From an uncultured Lutibacter sp. (GTDB lineage: Bacteria > Bacteroidota > Bacteroidia > Flavobacteriales > Flavobacteriaceae), in the NCBI RefSeq assembly GCF_947493565.1, contig NZ_CANLRG010000007.1, forward strand, positions 62,001-126,000: DNA of 64,000 bases, in the 5' to 3' direction. Of the stretch, positions 1-7,915 are shown in pieces; position 1 is the first letter of the stretch; each line of letters opens with the position of its first letter. A model generated the notes under the pieces. The model saw nothing but the letters and a program-made list of their open reading frames with translations. It was not told the origin of the DNA and searched no databases. A program made the translations under genes and the position numbers.

Positions 1-881
1 ACATTATGTGCATATCTTGTAGGAGCTTTTGTTCCACCACCATTATTTACATATTCTTCAATTTTTTTCCAGTTAATAGCTGCAATAAAATCTTTATCGT
101 TTTGCGATGCATTTACCTCTAATAATGAATTAGCTTCTTCTGTATTATAGGTAGTAAAGAAAAACCATCCATGAGATTTTCCACGACCAGGGTGTGATAA
201 ATCATAGTTAAAACCAGGCATCATAATTTGGAATTTTAAATCCATTGCGCCATCTTCTGGATCTACAGAAATGAAGCTTAAAGCACCTTTAAAGTTTCCT
301 TTGTATTCTTCAATAGGCATATCTCTTTGAGGATAAGGAACAGAAAAACGAGTTCCGGCAACCACATATTCTGTATTTTCAGTTACAAATGAAGAACTGT
401 GATTCCCTGCAGAATTTGGTATTTCAATAATCTCTGTAGTTTCAAAAGTTGTTAAGTCAATTTTTGCAATACGAGGTGTATTGTTACCATTTATAAATAC
501 CCAACGACCATCCAATTCACCAGCTGTTTGAGAAATATCTGGGTGGTGTGAATCATCCCAAGGAATAAATCCGTGAGAAGTATTTAACATAGGTTTTGTT
601 TCTTCGTTAAAACCATAAGCTTTTTCAGCATCAACAGAAAAAACAGGAATTACTTTGAATAAACGTCCAGAAGGTAAACCATAAACAGCTAACTGCCCAC
701 TAAATCCACCCGAAACAAAAGCATAGAACTCATCGTGTTCTCCTGGAGCTACATAAACTTTTTCTGCAGCACTTCCAGATAAGGCGCCTTGTGCTCCTTT
801 TTTTGAGCCTCCATTTCCACAACTAGTAAATACTACTGAAAGTACGGTAATTGCTAATAAAGATTTTAAAATTGTTTTCAT
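1..881 (-). CDS. nosZ: Nitrous-oxide reductase NosZ, clade II, lipoprotein-type signal (5' part only)
   Basis: Catalyses the last step of denitrification, N2O to N2, with the copper centres CuA and CuZ outside the inner membrane. The gene starts at 881 and is open to the window edge, giving about 293 residues of a protein usually near 650. Residues 1-21 are a Sec-type signal ending in a lipobox (VFTSC, Cys21), not the twin-arginine signal of clade I enzymes. Residues about 103-117 carry His-rich CuZ-type sequence (SHGF, DDSHHPDIS), followed by DGRWVFINGNNTPR, typical of the beta-propeller. The CuA domain would lie beyond the left edge. It follows the cytochrome c gene by 40 bp and is third in a minus-strand operon. 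Identification is firm; membrane anchoring is inferred from the lipobox. Confidence 0.95.
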   Translation of the reverse strand, partial: MKTILKSLLAITVLSVVFTSCGNGGSKKGAQGALSGSAAEKVYVAPGEHDEFYAFVSGGFSGQLAVYGLPSGRLFKVIPVFSVDAEKAYGFNEETKPMLNTSHGFIPWDDSHHPDISQTAGELDGRWVFINGNNTPRIAKIDLTTFETTEIIEIPNSAGNHSSSFVTENTEYVVAGTRFSVPYPQRDMPIEEYKGNFKGALSFISVDPEDGAMDLKFQIMMPGFNYDLSHPGRGKSHGWFFFTTYNTEEANSLLEVNASQNDKDFIAAINWKKIEEYVNNGGGTKAPTRYAHN

Positions 882-921
882 ACTATATTTGTTTGTTTGA
901 TTGTTTTCTAAATTAAGAAAA

Positions 922-1386
922 TTATTTTTCTTTTACAGTCCTAAAGTACTCTAAAATTAATCTAGCTTCTTCTTCGGTTAAACTCTGATTTGCCATTGGA
1001 GATAGATATTCTGCTAATAATTTTTTAGCTATTGGATTTTTTTCAACCATTTCTTCAGGATTTAAAATCATATTCATAATCCATTCAGGAGTTCTTCTTT
1101 CCGTTATTCCTGCTAAAGCTGGTCCAACAAATCTTTTACTCATTTTATGACAAGCAGAACATTTAGCTGAAAACACAGCTTTCCCTTTATCTGCCATAGC
1201 TTGGTCAATTTCAGTAAGCGTAACGCTAGTTATTGGACCAATACCTTTGTCTTTCATTGGATCTACTTCAACAACTTCCTTTTTTTCTTCTTTAGGAGCT
1301 GCTTTTTTATCCGATTTTTTTCCATCACTTCCACAACTTGATACCATTGCTACAACCAATGCTACTACTAATACTTTTAACTTCAT
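922..1386 (-). CDS. Cytochrome c lipoprotein of the nos operon
   Basis: A 154-residue monohaem cytochrome c, probably an electron donor to the adjacent nitrous-oxide reductase. A signal ending in lipobox VSSC (Cys18) is followed by a Lys/Glu-rich linker (residues 20-45). The haem site CSACH is at residues 76-80, with VGPALAG after it; Met131 (SPMAN) is the likely sixth ligand. Single-haem cytochromes next to clade II nosZ are common in Bacteroidota. It sits 40 bp upstream of nosZ and 33 bp downstream of the fasciclin gene on the same strand, so the three genes are very likely co-transcribed. The donor role is inference from position. Confidence 0.88.
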   Translation of the reverse strand: MKLKVLVVALVVAMVSSCGSDGKKSDKKAAPKEEKKEVVEVDPMKDKGIGPITSVTLTEIDQAMADKGKAVFSAKCSACHKMSKRFVGPALAGITERRTPEWIMNMILNPEEMVEKNPIAKKLLAEYLSPMANQSLTEEEARLILEYFRTVKEK

Positions 1387-1419
1387 TTTTTAGTTATTAT
1401 TAAATTTATAAATTATTGA

Positions 1420-1998
1420 TTATTCGGTTGGAACAAGTACGTTGTCAATTACATGAATCCAACCGTTACTGACTTGTACGGTTTTTAATATTTTTGTTCC
1501 TCCAACATAAATACCATCTTCTTTATTTTCAACGACTAAATATTTTCCAGAAGCCATATATAATTTGCGACCTTTTTTTGCTTCTTTTTTTAATTGCGTG
1601 TCTGGAAAATTTGCTGGAGCTACATGATTTTTTAATATAAAGGCTAATTGCTCTTTGTTTTCAGGTTTTAATAAATTCTCAACAGTTCCTTCAGGTAATT
1701 TTTCAAAGGCAGTGTTCATGGGTGCAAATATGGTTAATGGGCCTACATTTACTACTGCATCTTCAACTCCTGCTGTTTCAATAGCTACTACTAATGTTTT
1801 AAAATCATCTAATGATTTTGCTACTTGTAATGCATTTGCAGACGAAACATCGTCATTGACAGCTGATTGTCCTTTTCCTTCAGGTTGAACCTCTGAAGTT
1901 GTTTCTTCTTTTTCTTGTTTTTTTTCATTTCCCCCACAGGAAACCATAAAAAACACAAGTACTGCTAAAAGTGTAAAGGTTAGTTTGATTTTTTTCAT
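1420..1998 (-). CDS. Fasciclin-domain lipoprotein, first gene of the nos operon
   Basis: About 192 residues: a signal peptide with lipobox MVSC (Cys21), a charged linker, and one fasciclin (FAS1) domain from about residue 55 to the end, recognisable by GPLTIFAPMNTAFEKLP and ILKNHV. FAS1 domains usually mediate adhesion or protein contacts. Genes of this type accompany nosZ in several Bacteroidota, so a scaffolding role for the reductase or cytochrome is possible but unproven. The frame is open upstream to 2052, but ATG at 1998 starts the lipoprotein signal and is preceded by AGAAGAA. The -7 element at 2030-2037 would lie inside the longer reading frame, which also favours 1998. Confidence 0.85.
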   Translation of the reverse strand: MKKIKLTFTLLAVLVFFMVSCGGNEKKQEKEETTSEVQPEGKGQSAVNDDVSSANALQVAKSLDDFKTLVVAIETAGVEDAVVNVGPLTIFAPMNTAFEKLPEGTVENLLKPENKEQLAFILKNHVAPANFPDTQLKKEAKKGRKLYMASGKYLVVENKEDGIYVGGTKILKTVQVSNGWIHVIDNVLVPTE

Positions 1999-2006
1999 TT
2001 TTCTTC

Positions 2007-2020
2007 TATTAACGTTAATA
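2007..2020. promoter_or_regulatory. 14-bp perfect palindrome in the nos leader
   Basis: TATTAACGTTAATA lies between the predicted nos transcription start and the ATG at 1998. It could be a second operator, but AT-rich palindromes arise easily by chance here. Confidence 0.3.
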
Positions 2021-2029
2021 AATATATCA

Positions 2030-2037
2030 CAAAAGTA
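2030..2037 (-). promoter_or_regulatory. -7 promoter element of the nos operon
   Basis: Reads TACTTTTG on the minus strand, a match to the Bacteroidota -7 consensus TANNTTTG, about 32 bp upstream of the ATG at 1998. The predicted start of transcription is near 2026-2023. Confidence 0.6.
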
Positions 2038-2052
2038 ATGTTGTACAGTCAC

Positions 2053-2080
2053 TTAAAAGATGATAAAAATCATCTTTTAA
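2053..2080. promoter_or_regulatory. Perfect 28-bp palindrome, candidate FNR/CRP-family operator
   Basis: Two perfect 12-bp arms (TTAAAAGATGAT and its complement) flank AAAA. The core TGAT-N4-ATCA matches the FNR/CRP half-site arrangement. Its centre (2066.5) lies about 40 bp upstream of the predicted nos transcription start, the position of a class II activator site. Redox or NO control is inference. Confidence 0.65.
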
Positions 2081-2148
2081 AGATTAAAAGATATTTTAGT
2101 CTTTTATTATTGTAACAATAATTACATTTATACCTTGATTACAAGACT

Positions 2149-2156
2149 TATCTTTG
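2149..2156 (+). promoter_or_regulatory. -7 element for the thioredoxin-like gene
   Basis: TATCTTTG matches the Bacteroidota consensus. It lies 86 bp upstream of the ATG at 2242, leaving a leader of about 80 nt that contains an inverted repeat (TTGTAA-N4-TTACAA, 2183-2198). Confidence 0.5.
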
Positions 2157-2241
2157 TAATTAAAATAGTATATAACATTTTGTTGTAAGTAATTACAATA
2201 AAAAACGTCATAAATTAAGTATTAAAAATAGTAAAAAAATA

Positions 2242-2841
2242 ATGAATAACACAATAATAACCAATAGTATAAGTAAGTCATTTACTTATGAGCAATATCG
2301 TTTAAAAATAAAAAATCTATTGGATGAGAGAAAGTCAACAGGCTTGGAACAATCTGAAATATTATTAGAATACAGTTTATTAAATGATAAAAGAATGGAT
2401 AGGTTGGATAAAACTTTAAAAGTAACCGATGAAACCTTAAACTCTTTAAGCCAATTAAATAAACCTTTTACTTTTTTAGTGATTTCTGAGGGTTGGTGTG
2501 GAGATGCAGCACAAATAGTACCAGTATTAAATAAAATTGCAAGTGCATCAACAAAGATTAATTTAAAAATTGTTTTTAGAGATGAAAATGAAGAATTAAT
2601 GAATCAGTTTTTAACAAATGGAAGTAAATCAATTCCTAAAACAATCTTATTAGATGCTAATAATCAGGTAATAACCTCTTGGGGGCCTAGACCTTCCATA
2701 GCTACTAAAATGGTGTTAGATTATAAAGAGAAAAATGGAGTTATTGATGATGAATTTAAAAAGAACCTGCAATTATGGTATAATAAAGATAAAGGGAATA
2801 GTACTCAAAACGATATTATTAAGTTATTGAAAGCATCTTAA
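2242..2841 (+). CDS. Thioredoxin family protein with WCGDA motif
   Basis: A 199-residue cytoplasmic-looking protein (no signal) with a thioredoxin fold in its central half. The active-site loop reads EGWCGDA, keeping one cysteine where classic thioredoxins have CXXC, and KSIPKTILLDA supplies the usual cis-Pro strand. Single-Cys WCGDA proteins are a widespread Bacteroidota family of unknown substrate, probably bacilliredoxin- or thioredoxin-like reductants. It is divergent from the nos operon, sharing about 240 bp of control region. The next gene follows after 44 bp and may be co-transcribed, although an inverted repeat separates them. Confidence 0.75.
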   Translation: MNNTIITNSISKSFTYEQYRLKIKNLLDERKSTGLEQSEILLEYSLLNDKRMDRLDKTLKVTDETLNSLSQLNKPFTFLVISEGWCGDAAQIVPVLNKIASASTKINLKIVFRDENEELMNQFLTNGSKSIPKTILLDANNQVITSWGPRPSIATKMVLDYKEKNGVIDDEFKKNLQLWYNKDKGNSTQNDIIKLLKAS

Positions 2842-2852
2842 ATTAATGAACT

Positions 2853-2879
2853 AATTTAGATATATTTACCGTCTAAATT
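2853..2879. repeat. Inverted repeat between two plus-strand genes
   Basis: AATTTAGA and TCTAAATT, 11 bp apart, flank TATATTTA, a near match to a -7 element. It could be an operator for the gene starting at 2886 or a weak terminator of the preceding gene. Confidence 0.35.
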
Positions 2880-2885
2880 TTAAAA

Positions 2886-3374
2886 ATGATTGTAGCTTAT
2901 AATAAAATTCCAAATTGGTGTAAATTATGGGTTTTTCCATCGAGTAGAAAATTTTATGCTCAAGAAATTTCTACCTTAAAAGAAGCCATTGAAAATTTTT
3001 TAAATAACTGGAATAACCATGGGCAATTTTTAAATTGTTCCTATCAAATTAAATACAATCGATTTATTATTATTACGGTTGATGATTCTGAGCTTAGTTT
3101 AAGTTTAAAGTCACACGATCAACTAGTTTCTTTTATACAAGAACTTGAAGCTAAATATGAAATTATTTTATTAGATAAAATTAATGTTTGTTACAAGCAA
3201 GGTGAATTTGTGCAATATAAAGAACTAAAAGAATTTAAAAAAATGATTAAAAATAAAGGAGTTTCTCAAAAAACCATTGTTTTTAATAATATGATTATCA
3301 CTAAGGAAGAGCTAGAAACTAACTGGGAAATTAATATTATGGATAGTTGGTTAGGAAGATTTTTACAAAAGTAA
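2886..3374 (+). CDS. Conserved flavobacterial protein, function unknown
   Basis: A 162-residue soluble protein with no signal peptide or membrane segment. It begins MIVAYNKIPNWCKLWVFPSSR and resembles a family often labelled ABC transporter ATPase in flavobacterial genomes; that label is not supported here because there is no Walker A (GXXXXGK), signature or Walker B motif. The N-terminal half looks like an alpha/beta fold. It follows the thioredoxin-like gene and converges with truB, with no strong terminator visible between them. I assign no function. Confidence 0.7.
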   Translation: MIVAYNKIPNWCKLWVFPSSRKFYAQEISTLKEAIENFLNNWNNHGQFLNCSYQIKYNRFIIITVDDSELSLSLKSHDQLVSFIQELEAKYEIILLDKINVCYKQGEFVQYKELKEFKKMIKNKGVSQKTIVFNNMIITKEELETNWEINIMDSWLGRFLQK

Positions 3375-3410
3375 AATATAAAATATAAGTTTAAATTGAG
3401 GAGGTTGTAA

Positions 3411-4094
3411 TTATAAGTTAGTAATAAACTCTTCAATTTTTATACTGTTTTTTACATTGAAATTTCCAATTTTAGTTCTACGAAGCTCAGATAAATAAGC
3501 TCCAGAATTTAAAGCTATCCCAAAATCATAGGCCAAAGAACGGATATAGGTTCCTTTGCTGCAAACGACTCTAAAAGTTATTTTTGGAAGGTTTATAGTG
3601 GTAATTTCAAAAGCTTCAATGGTTATTTTTCGGGTTTTTATTTCAGTGGTTTTACCTTCTCTAGCTAATTCATACAAACGTTTTCCATCCTTTTTTAAGG
3701 CTGAAAAAATTGGTGGTTTTTGTTCAATTTCGCCCATAAAATTTTTAGCGGTAGAATGAATTAAATCTTCAGTAATGTGATTTATAGAGTAGGTTTCATT
3801 TACTTCAGTTTCCATATCGTAACTTGGGGTAGTTGCACCTAAAGTAATTTCGCCAGTGTATTCTTTAATTTGACCCTGATACTCTTCAATTTTTTTTGTG
3901 AACTTTCCTGTACAAATTATTAATAAGCCTGTTGCTAAAGGATCTAATGTTCCAGCATGACCAACTTTTATTTTCTTTATATTAAAATGTTTCCTAATAT
4001 GCCAACGCAACTTGTTTACTACTTGGAATGAGGTCCATTCTAAAGGTTTATCAATTAAAATAACTTGTCCGTTTTTGTAATCTTCTAAAGTCAT
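3411..4094 (-). CDS. truB: tRNA pseudouridine(55) synthase TruB
   Basis: Makes pseudouridine at position 55 in the T-loop of tRNAs. It has 227 residues, a little shorter than proteobacterial TruB because the C-terminal PUA-like part is reduced. The catalytic motif GHAGTLDPLATG contains the nucleophile Asp51, and KPPIFSALKKDGKRLYELAR and SKGTYIRSLAYDFG are the other family signatures. Its ATG overlaps the uppP stop by one base (TAATG), so translation is probably coupled. It is last in the ftsX - DUF3098 - uppP - truB operon. Confidence 0.95.
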   Translation of the reverse strand: MTLEDYKNGQVILIDKPLEWTSFQVVNKLRWHIRKHFNIKKIKVGHAGTLDPLATGLLIICTGKFTKKIEEYQGQIKEYTGEITLGATTPSYDMETEVNETYSINHITEDLIHSTAKNFMGEIEQKPPIFSALKKDGKRLYELAREGKTTEIKTRKITIEAFEITTINLPKITFRVVCSKGTYIRSLAYDFGIALNSGAYLSELRRTKIGNFNVKNSIKIEEFITNL

Positions 4095-4891
4095 TATTGT
4101 TTAGTTAATGTAATTGCAATGGCAATAATACCAATAATAAAACAATACAAAGCAAAATATGAAAGTTTACTTTTTTTAACAATTGCTATCATCCATTTAC
4201 AAGCAAATAAACCCGCAATAAATGAGGCCAAAAAGCCAACGGATAAAACCCCAATTTGCGAACTATGAAAGTTGATAGATCCTGATAAAACATCTTTACT
4301 AATTTTACCAAAAATTAAAGGCACTACCATTAAAAAAGAAAATCGAGCTGCTTTGGTTCTGTCAATTCCCAATAAAACTGATGAAGATATGGTTGCTCCA
4401 GACCTAGAAATTCCAGGTAATATTGCCAAAGCTTGTGAAATACCAATTACAAAAGCATTAAAAAATGAAACATTTTTTGTAGTGTTAGCAGCTTTATCAG
4501 CAAATAATAATAGCAATGATGTAATAATTAACATAAAACCAACCAGTAAAATTTGACCGCTAAAAAAGGCTTCAAATTGGTCTTCAAAATAAAGGCCAGC
4601 AAAAACTGCTGGAATCATTGAAATGCAAATTTTTAAAGAAAATTTTAGTTCGTTATTCCATTTAAATTGAAACAAGCCTTTTAAAATTTGAAATACTTCA
4701 TTTTTAAAAATAACAATAGTACTTAATGCAGTAGCAAAATGTAATACTACGGTAAAGGTTAAACTTTCTTCGGGTAATGAAGTGTCTCCTAAAAGTACTT
4801 TCATTAATTCCAAATGACCGCTAGAAGAAACAGGTAAAAATTCGGTTAATCCTTGAATAATACCTAAAATAATTGCTTCAAAATAACTCAT
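4094..4891 (-). CDS. uppP: Undecaprenyl-diphosphate phosphatase (BacA/UppP)
   Basis: An integral membrane phosphatase that recycles undecaprenyl diphosphate to the monophosphate carrier for peptidoglycan and O-antigen synthesis. The 265 residues form multiple membrane helices. The two inverted-repeat signatures are present: QGLTEFLPVSSSGH near residue 14 with the catalytic Glu, and LPGISRSGATISS near residue 160. It starts two bases after the stop of the DUF3098 gene and overlaps truB by one base, so it is an internal gene of a tight operon. Confidence 0.95.
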   Translation of the reverse strand: MSYFEAIILGIIQGLTEFLPVSSSGHLELMKVLLGDTSLPEESLTFTVVLHFATALSTIVIFKNEVFQILKGLFQFKWNNELKFSLKICISMIPAVFAGLYFEDQFEAFFSGQILLVGFMLIITSLLLLFADKAANTTKNVSFFNAFVIGISQALAILPGISRSGATISSSVLLGIDRTKAARFSFLMVVPLIFGKISKDVLSGSINFHSSQIGVLSVGFLASFIAGLFACKWMIAIVKKSKLSYFALYCFIIGIIAIAITLTKQ

Positions 4892-4893
4892 GG

Positions 4894-5139
4894 TTATTTT
4901 TTTGGTTTCGCTAAAATAGCGTAAATTTCAATAGCTAAACCAATAATAACTAGGGTTGGAGCCAAACGAATTCTTCTAAAATTATAAATTTCTTCATTAA
5001 AAACTTCGGGATTGTCACTACCACCACCAGCCATTAAAATAAATCCTAGTGCAATAAATACAATTCCAACTAGCATAATGCTATAATTTCTTTTACCAAA
5101 TAAGAATTGGCGTTTGTTTTGTTCTTTTTTCTTATTCAT
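4894..5139 (-). CDS. DUF3098 family small membrane protein
   Basis: An 81-residue protein with a basic N-terminus (KKKEQNKRQFLFGKRNY) and two predicted membrane helices (about residues 19-38 and 58-77). The motif FRRIRLAPTLVIIG is typical of DUF3098, a Bacteroidota family usually found next to ftsX. One base separates it from the ftsX stop and two from the uppP start. Location suggests a link to the cell envelope or division machinery, but no activity is known. Confidence 0.85.
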   Translation of the reverse strand: MNKKKEQNKRQFLFGKRNYSIMLVGIVFIALGFILMAGGGSDNPEVFNEEIYNFRRIRLAPTLVIIGLAIEIYAILAKPKK

Positions 5140-5140
5140 T

Positions 5141-6019
5141 TTAATAATAAAGTTCGTCTGTTCTTAAATTTAAAAAACGCTGAGTGGCAAAAAATGTACT
5201 TATCCAAGTAATTAAAATTCCTAAACCTATAACAGCTCCAAATAGGGTAGCTAATATTTTATAGTTATTTAATAACTCAATTTCAGGAATCATTTTATTT
5301 AGATACAGAATAAATGCTATTAAACCAGCGATTGCTACTAATGCACCTACAATTCCTAATTGAACACTTTTCCAAATAAACGGGATTCTTATAAAGCCTT
5401 TTGTAGCTCCAACCATTTGCATAGTTTTTATGGTAAAGCGTTTAGAGTAAACAGAAAGTCTGATAGAACTATTAATTAATACAACAGCAATTAAAGTGAA
5501 AACTCCACTAAAAAGTAGCATCCAAAAACTAATACGATTGATATTTTTAGTAAGTAGCTCAATTAAAGGTTTATCATAGGAAACTTCTGCAATGATACTT
5601 CTTATCAATAAACTTTTTTCAATTTCTTCCATTTTTTCTGGAGTCACAAATTCAGATTTTAAGGAAATATCGATGGCATTTTTTAAAGGATTGTCACCTA
5701 AAAATTCAACAAAATCTTCTCCAATATCTTCACTGTATTTTTTGGCAGCTTCTTTTTTTGAAATATAATGAACAGCTTTGGTGTATTCTGCTTTTTTTAA
5801 TTCAGCTTGTAAAATTTCTACATCAGAAGATTTAGCATTGTCATTCAAAAAAATGGTGATTGCTACTTTTTCTTTAAAATGCTTCGTTATACTATTTGTT
5901 TTCAATACAATTAATCCTAATAAACCTACTAAAAACAATACTAAAGCAATACTTATAATTACAGAAAAGTATGATGATCTTAATCTTCTTTTTTGATATT
6001 TGTCAAACGAATTATTCAA
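5141..6019 (-). CDS. ftsX: Cell-division permease FtsX
   Basis: The membrane partner of FtsE, an ABC complex that activates peptidoglycan hydrolysis at division. The 292 residues show the family plan: a basic cytoplasmic N-terminus, a first helix (about residues 16-38), a periplasmic domain including VAITIFLNDNAKSSDVE, then three C-terminal helices with YSKRFTIKTMQMVGATKGFIRIPF between them. FtsE is not in this window. It is the first gene of the four-gene minus-strand operon, divergent from rbfA. Confidence 0.92.
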   Translation of the reverse strand: MNNSFDKYQKRRLRSSYFSVIISIALVLFLVGLLGLIVLKTNSITKHFKEKVAITIFLNDNAKSSDVEILQAELKKAEYTKAVHYISKKEAAKKYSEDIGEDFVEFLGDNPLKNAIDISLKSEFVTPEKMEEIEKSLLIRSIIAEVSYDKPLIELLTKNINRISFWMLLFSGVFTLIAVVLINSSIRLSVYSKRFTIKTMQMVGATKGFIRIPFIWKSVQLGIVGALVAIAGLIAFILYLNKMIPEIELLNNYKILATLFGAVIGLGILITWISTFFATQRFLNLRTDELYY

Positions 6020-6203
6020 AGGGACTAGTGTTTAATAAAGGTGCAATATACAAATTGTTGTTGAATGGTTGAATTGTTTAATAATTCATTTTTTTGTAAT
6101 TATAGATTTAATTAAATGAATTTAAATTTAAGCTATTTATAACTAACGATAAAGTTCAGATTTTATTTAATACAGAAAACAAAAATTGTGTACATTTAAA
6201 TCT

Positions 6204-6211
6204 TATTTTTG
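6204..6211 (+). promoter_or_regulatory. -7 element abutting rbfA
   Basis: TATTTTTG ends five bases before the ATG at 6216, so transcription would begin at or next to the start codon. This argues against the longer frame from TTG at 6186 and suggests a leaderless mRNA. Confidence 0.55.
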
Positions 6212-6215
6212 CAAT

Positions 6216-6608
6216 ATGGAAACAAACAGACAAAAAAAAATAGCAGGTGTTTTACAAAAAGACTTGGCAGAAGTTTTACAAAGCGCAGCACGTGACGGAA
6301 TGAAGGGAGTTATAATATCTGTTACCAAAGTTAATGTTACAACCGATTTATCTCAGGCAAAAGTGTACTTGAGTGTATTTCCACAATTAAAACGTGATAT
6401 TATTTTAAAAGGGGTTCAAGAAAATACAGCTTCTATTAGGTATGAAATGGCAAAACGTACACGTGAACAACTTAGGCGTATGCCAGAACTAACTTTCTAT
6501 ATTGACGATAGTTTAGATTATATTGAGGATATTGATAACGCCTTACAAGGTAAAAAGGAAAATCCAATCAAAAATCCTGATATTTTAGACAAACGTCAAA
6601 AAAGATAA
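6216..6608 (+). CDS. rbfA: Ribosome-binding factor A
   Basis: Assists late 30S maturation by binding near the 5' helix of 16S rRNA. The product is about 130 residues, with the KH-like core including TDLSQAKVYLSVFP, MAKRTREQLRRMPELTFYIDDSLDY and the family C-terminal region. I start it at ATG 6216 (METNRQKKIAGVLQ) because the upstream codons from 6186 look non-family and overlap a promoter element. The following permease gene starts two bases after the stop, so the two genes form an operon. Confidence 0.92.
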   Translation: METNRQKKIAGVLQKDLAEVLQSAARDGMKGVIISVTKVNVTTDLSQAKVYLSVFPQLKRDIILKGVQENTASIRYEMAKRTREQLRRMPELTFYIDDSLDYIEDIDNALQGKKENPIKNPDILDKRQKR

Positions 6609-6609
6609 A

Positions 6610-7812
6610 TTGAATTTTCCTTTATACATAGCAAAACGATATTTATTTTCCAAAAGCAGTAACAATACGATTAACATTATTACTTTTATTGCAGCTATTG
6701 GCGTTATAGTAGGTACATTGGCATTATTTATAGTGCTTTCTGGGTTTTCTGGCTTGCGTGAATTTAGTATTGGTTTTTTAAACACTTCAGACCCCGATAT
6801 TAAAATTACCTCCAAAAAAGGAAAATCGTTTTTAGTTTCGAAAGAAATAAATTCGATTTTAGATAATGAAAAAGGGATAGCATTTTATTCAAAAGTAATT
6901 GAAGAACGTGCTTTTTTTGATTTTAAAAATAAAACGCACATTGCATATATTAAAGGTGTAGATTCTAATTATATAAAAGTAAATAGAATAGACACAACAG
7001 TATATGTGGGTACTTGGTTAGATAAGGAAATCCCCTTAGGAGCTGTTGTTGGTAATGGAATCTCCAATTTATTATCCGTAGGTGTTTTTGATTTTTTAGA
7101 ACCTTTAAAAATTTATGTTCCTAAACCAGGTGAAGGTTATATTACCAATCCAAACAATGCTTTTTCAAAAATAAATACACAGGCAATAGGTGTATTTTCA
7201 TTAACTGATGAAATGGATAGAAAATTTACTTTTATTTCATTAGCTGTTGCTCAACAATTATTAAATTATACTCCAAATCAGGTTTCAGCAATTGAAATTA
7301 GGGTAAAAAGTATTGAAGATAGAGAAGTTATTATTACAAAAATTAAAAGTGCTTTAGGTGATGATTTTGTGGTGGAAAATAGAGAGCAATTAAATGCTGT
7401 TTTGTATAAAATGTTAAATACAGAAAATTTTGCATCTTATTTAGTTTTTACTTTGATTTTAATTATTGCCTTATTTAATGTGATAGGAGCTATAATTATG
7501 ATGATTTTAGATAAAAAAGATAACCTTAAGACCTTGTATAATTTAGGAGCTACTATTAAAGAAATAAAAAGAGTATTTATTTTACAAGGCTTTTTATTAT
7601 CTGTTGTTGGATTGGTAATTGGACTTTCTTTAGGGATACTTTTAGTGTTGTTGCAAAAAAAGTATCATTTATTTATGATTACTCAACATTTGGCATATCC
7701 TGTTGAGTTCACACTTTTTAATGTACTCACTGTTGTTGTAACCATTTTAGTATTAGGCTTTTTAGCATCTAAAATAGCAAGTAGTAGAATTTCTAAAAAA
7801 TTAGTTGAATAA
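6610..7812 (+). CDS. LolE/MacB-type ABC transporter permease
   Basis: A 400-residue inner-membrane permease of the FtsX/LolC/LolE superfamily, likely part of the ABC system that releases lipoproteins to the outer membrane. It has one N-terminal helix (about residues 19-43), a large periplasmic domain, and three C-terminal helices from about residue 270, with DNLKTLYNLGATIKEIKRVFILQG between them. The start is TTG at 6610, directly after the rbfA stop at 6608; no better ATG lies near the conserved N-terminus NFPLYIAKRYLFSKSSNN. No ATPase gene is adjacent. The substrate is inferred from the family. Confidence 0.85.
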   Translation: MNFPLYIAKRYLFSKSSNNTINIITFIAAIGVIVGTLALFIVLSGFSGLREFSIGFLNTSDPDIKITSKKGKSFLVSKEINSILDNEKGIAFYSKVIEERAFFDFKNKTHIAYIKGVDSNYIKVNRIDTTVYVGTWLDKEIPLGAVVGNGISNLLSVGVFDFLEPLKIYVPKPGEGYITNPNNAFSKINTQAIGVFSLTDEMDRKFTFISLAVAQQLLNYTPNQVSAIEIRVKSIEDREVIITKIKSALGDDFVVENREQLNAVLYKMLNTENFASYLVFTLILIIALFNVIGAIIMMILDKKDNLKTLYNLGATIKEIKRVFILQGFLLSVVGLVIGLSLGILLVLLQKKYHLFMITQHLAYPVEFTLFNVLTVVVTILVLGFLASKIASSRISKKLVE

Positions 7813-7886
7813 TATTGTTTTTGTTAATTGAAATAATCAAAACATTCTGTCTAATTTAATTGATTATCAATCCGTAATACATTAAA

Positions 7887-7915
7887 TTTATACTTCATAA
7901 AATTTTAAGTATAAA
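7887..7915. promoter_or_regulatory. 9-bp inverted repeat upstream of katG
   Basis: TTTATACTT and AAGTATAAA, spaced by 11 bp, form an exact inverted repeat about 92 bp before katG. A weaker repeat (AATTATA/TATAATT) follows at 7924-7946. A regulator site for peroxide response is possible, but the region is extremely AT-rich and chance repeats are expected. Confidence 0.3.

Noticed and set aside
2886-3374. Label ABC transporter ATPase for this protein
   Set aside because: There is no Walker A, signature or Walker B motif; the label appears to be an inherited annotation error.
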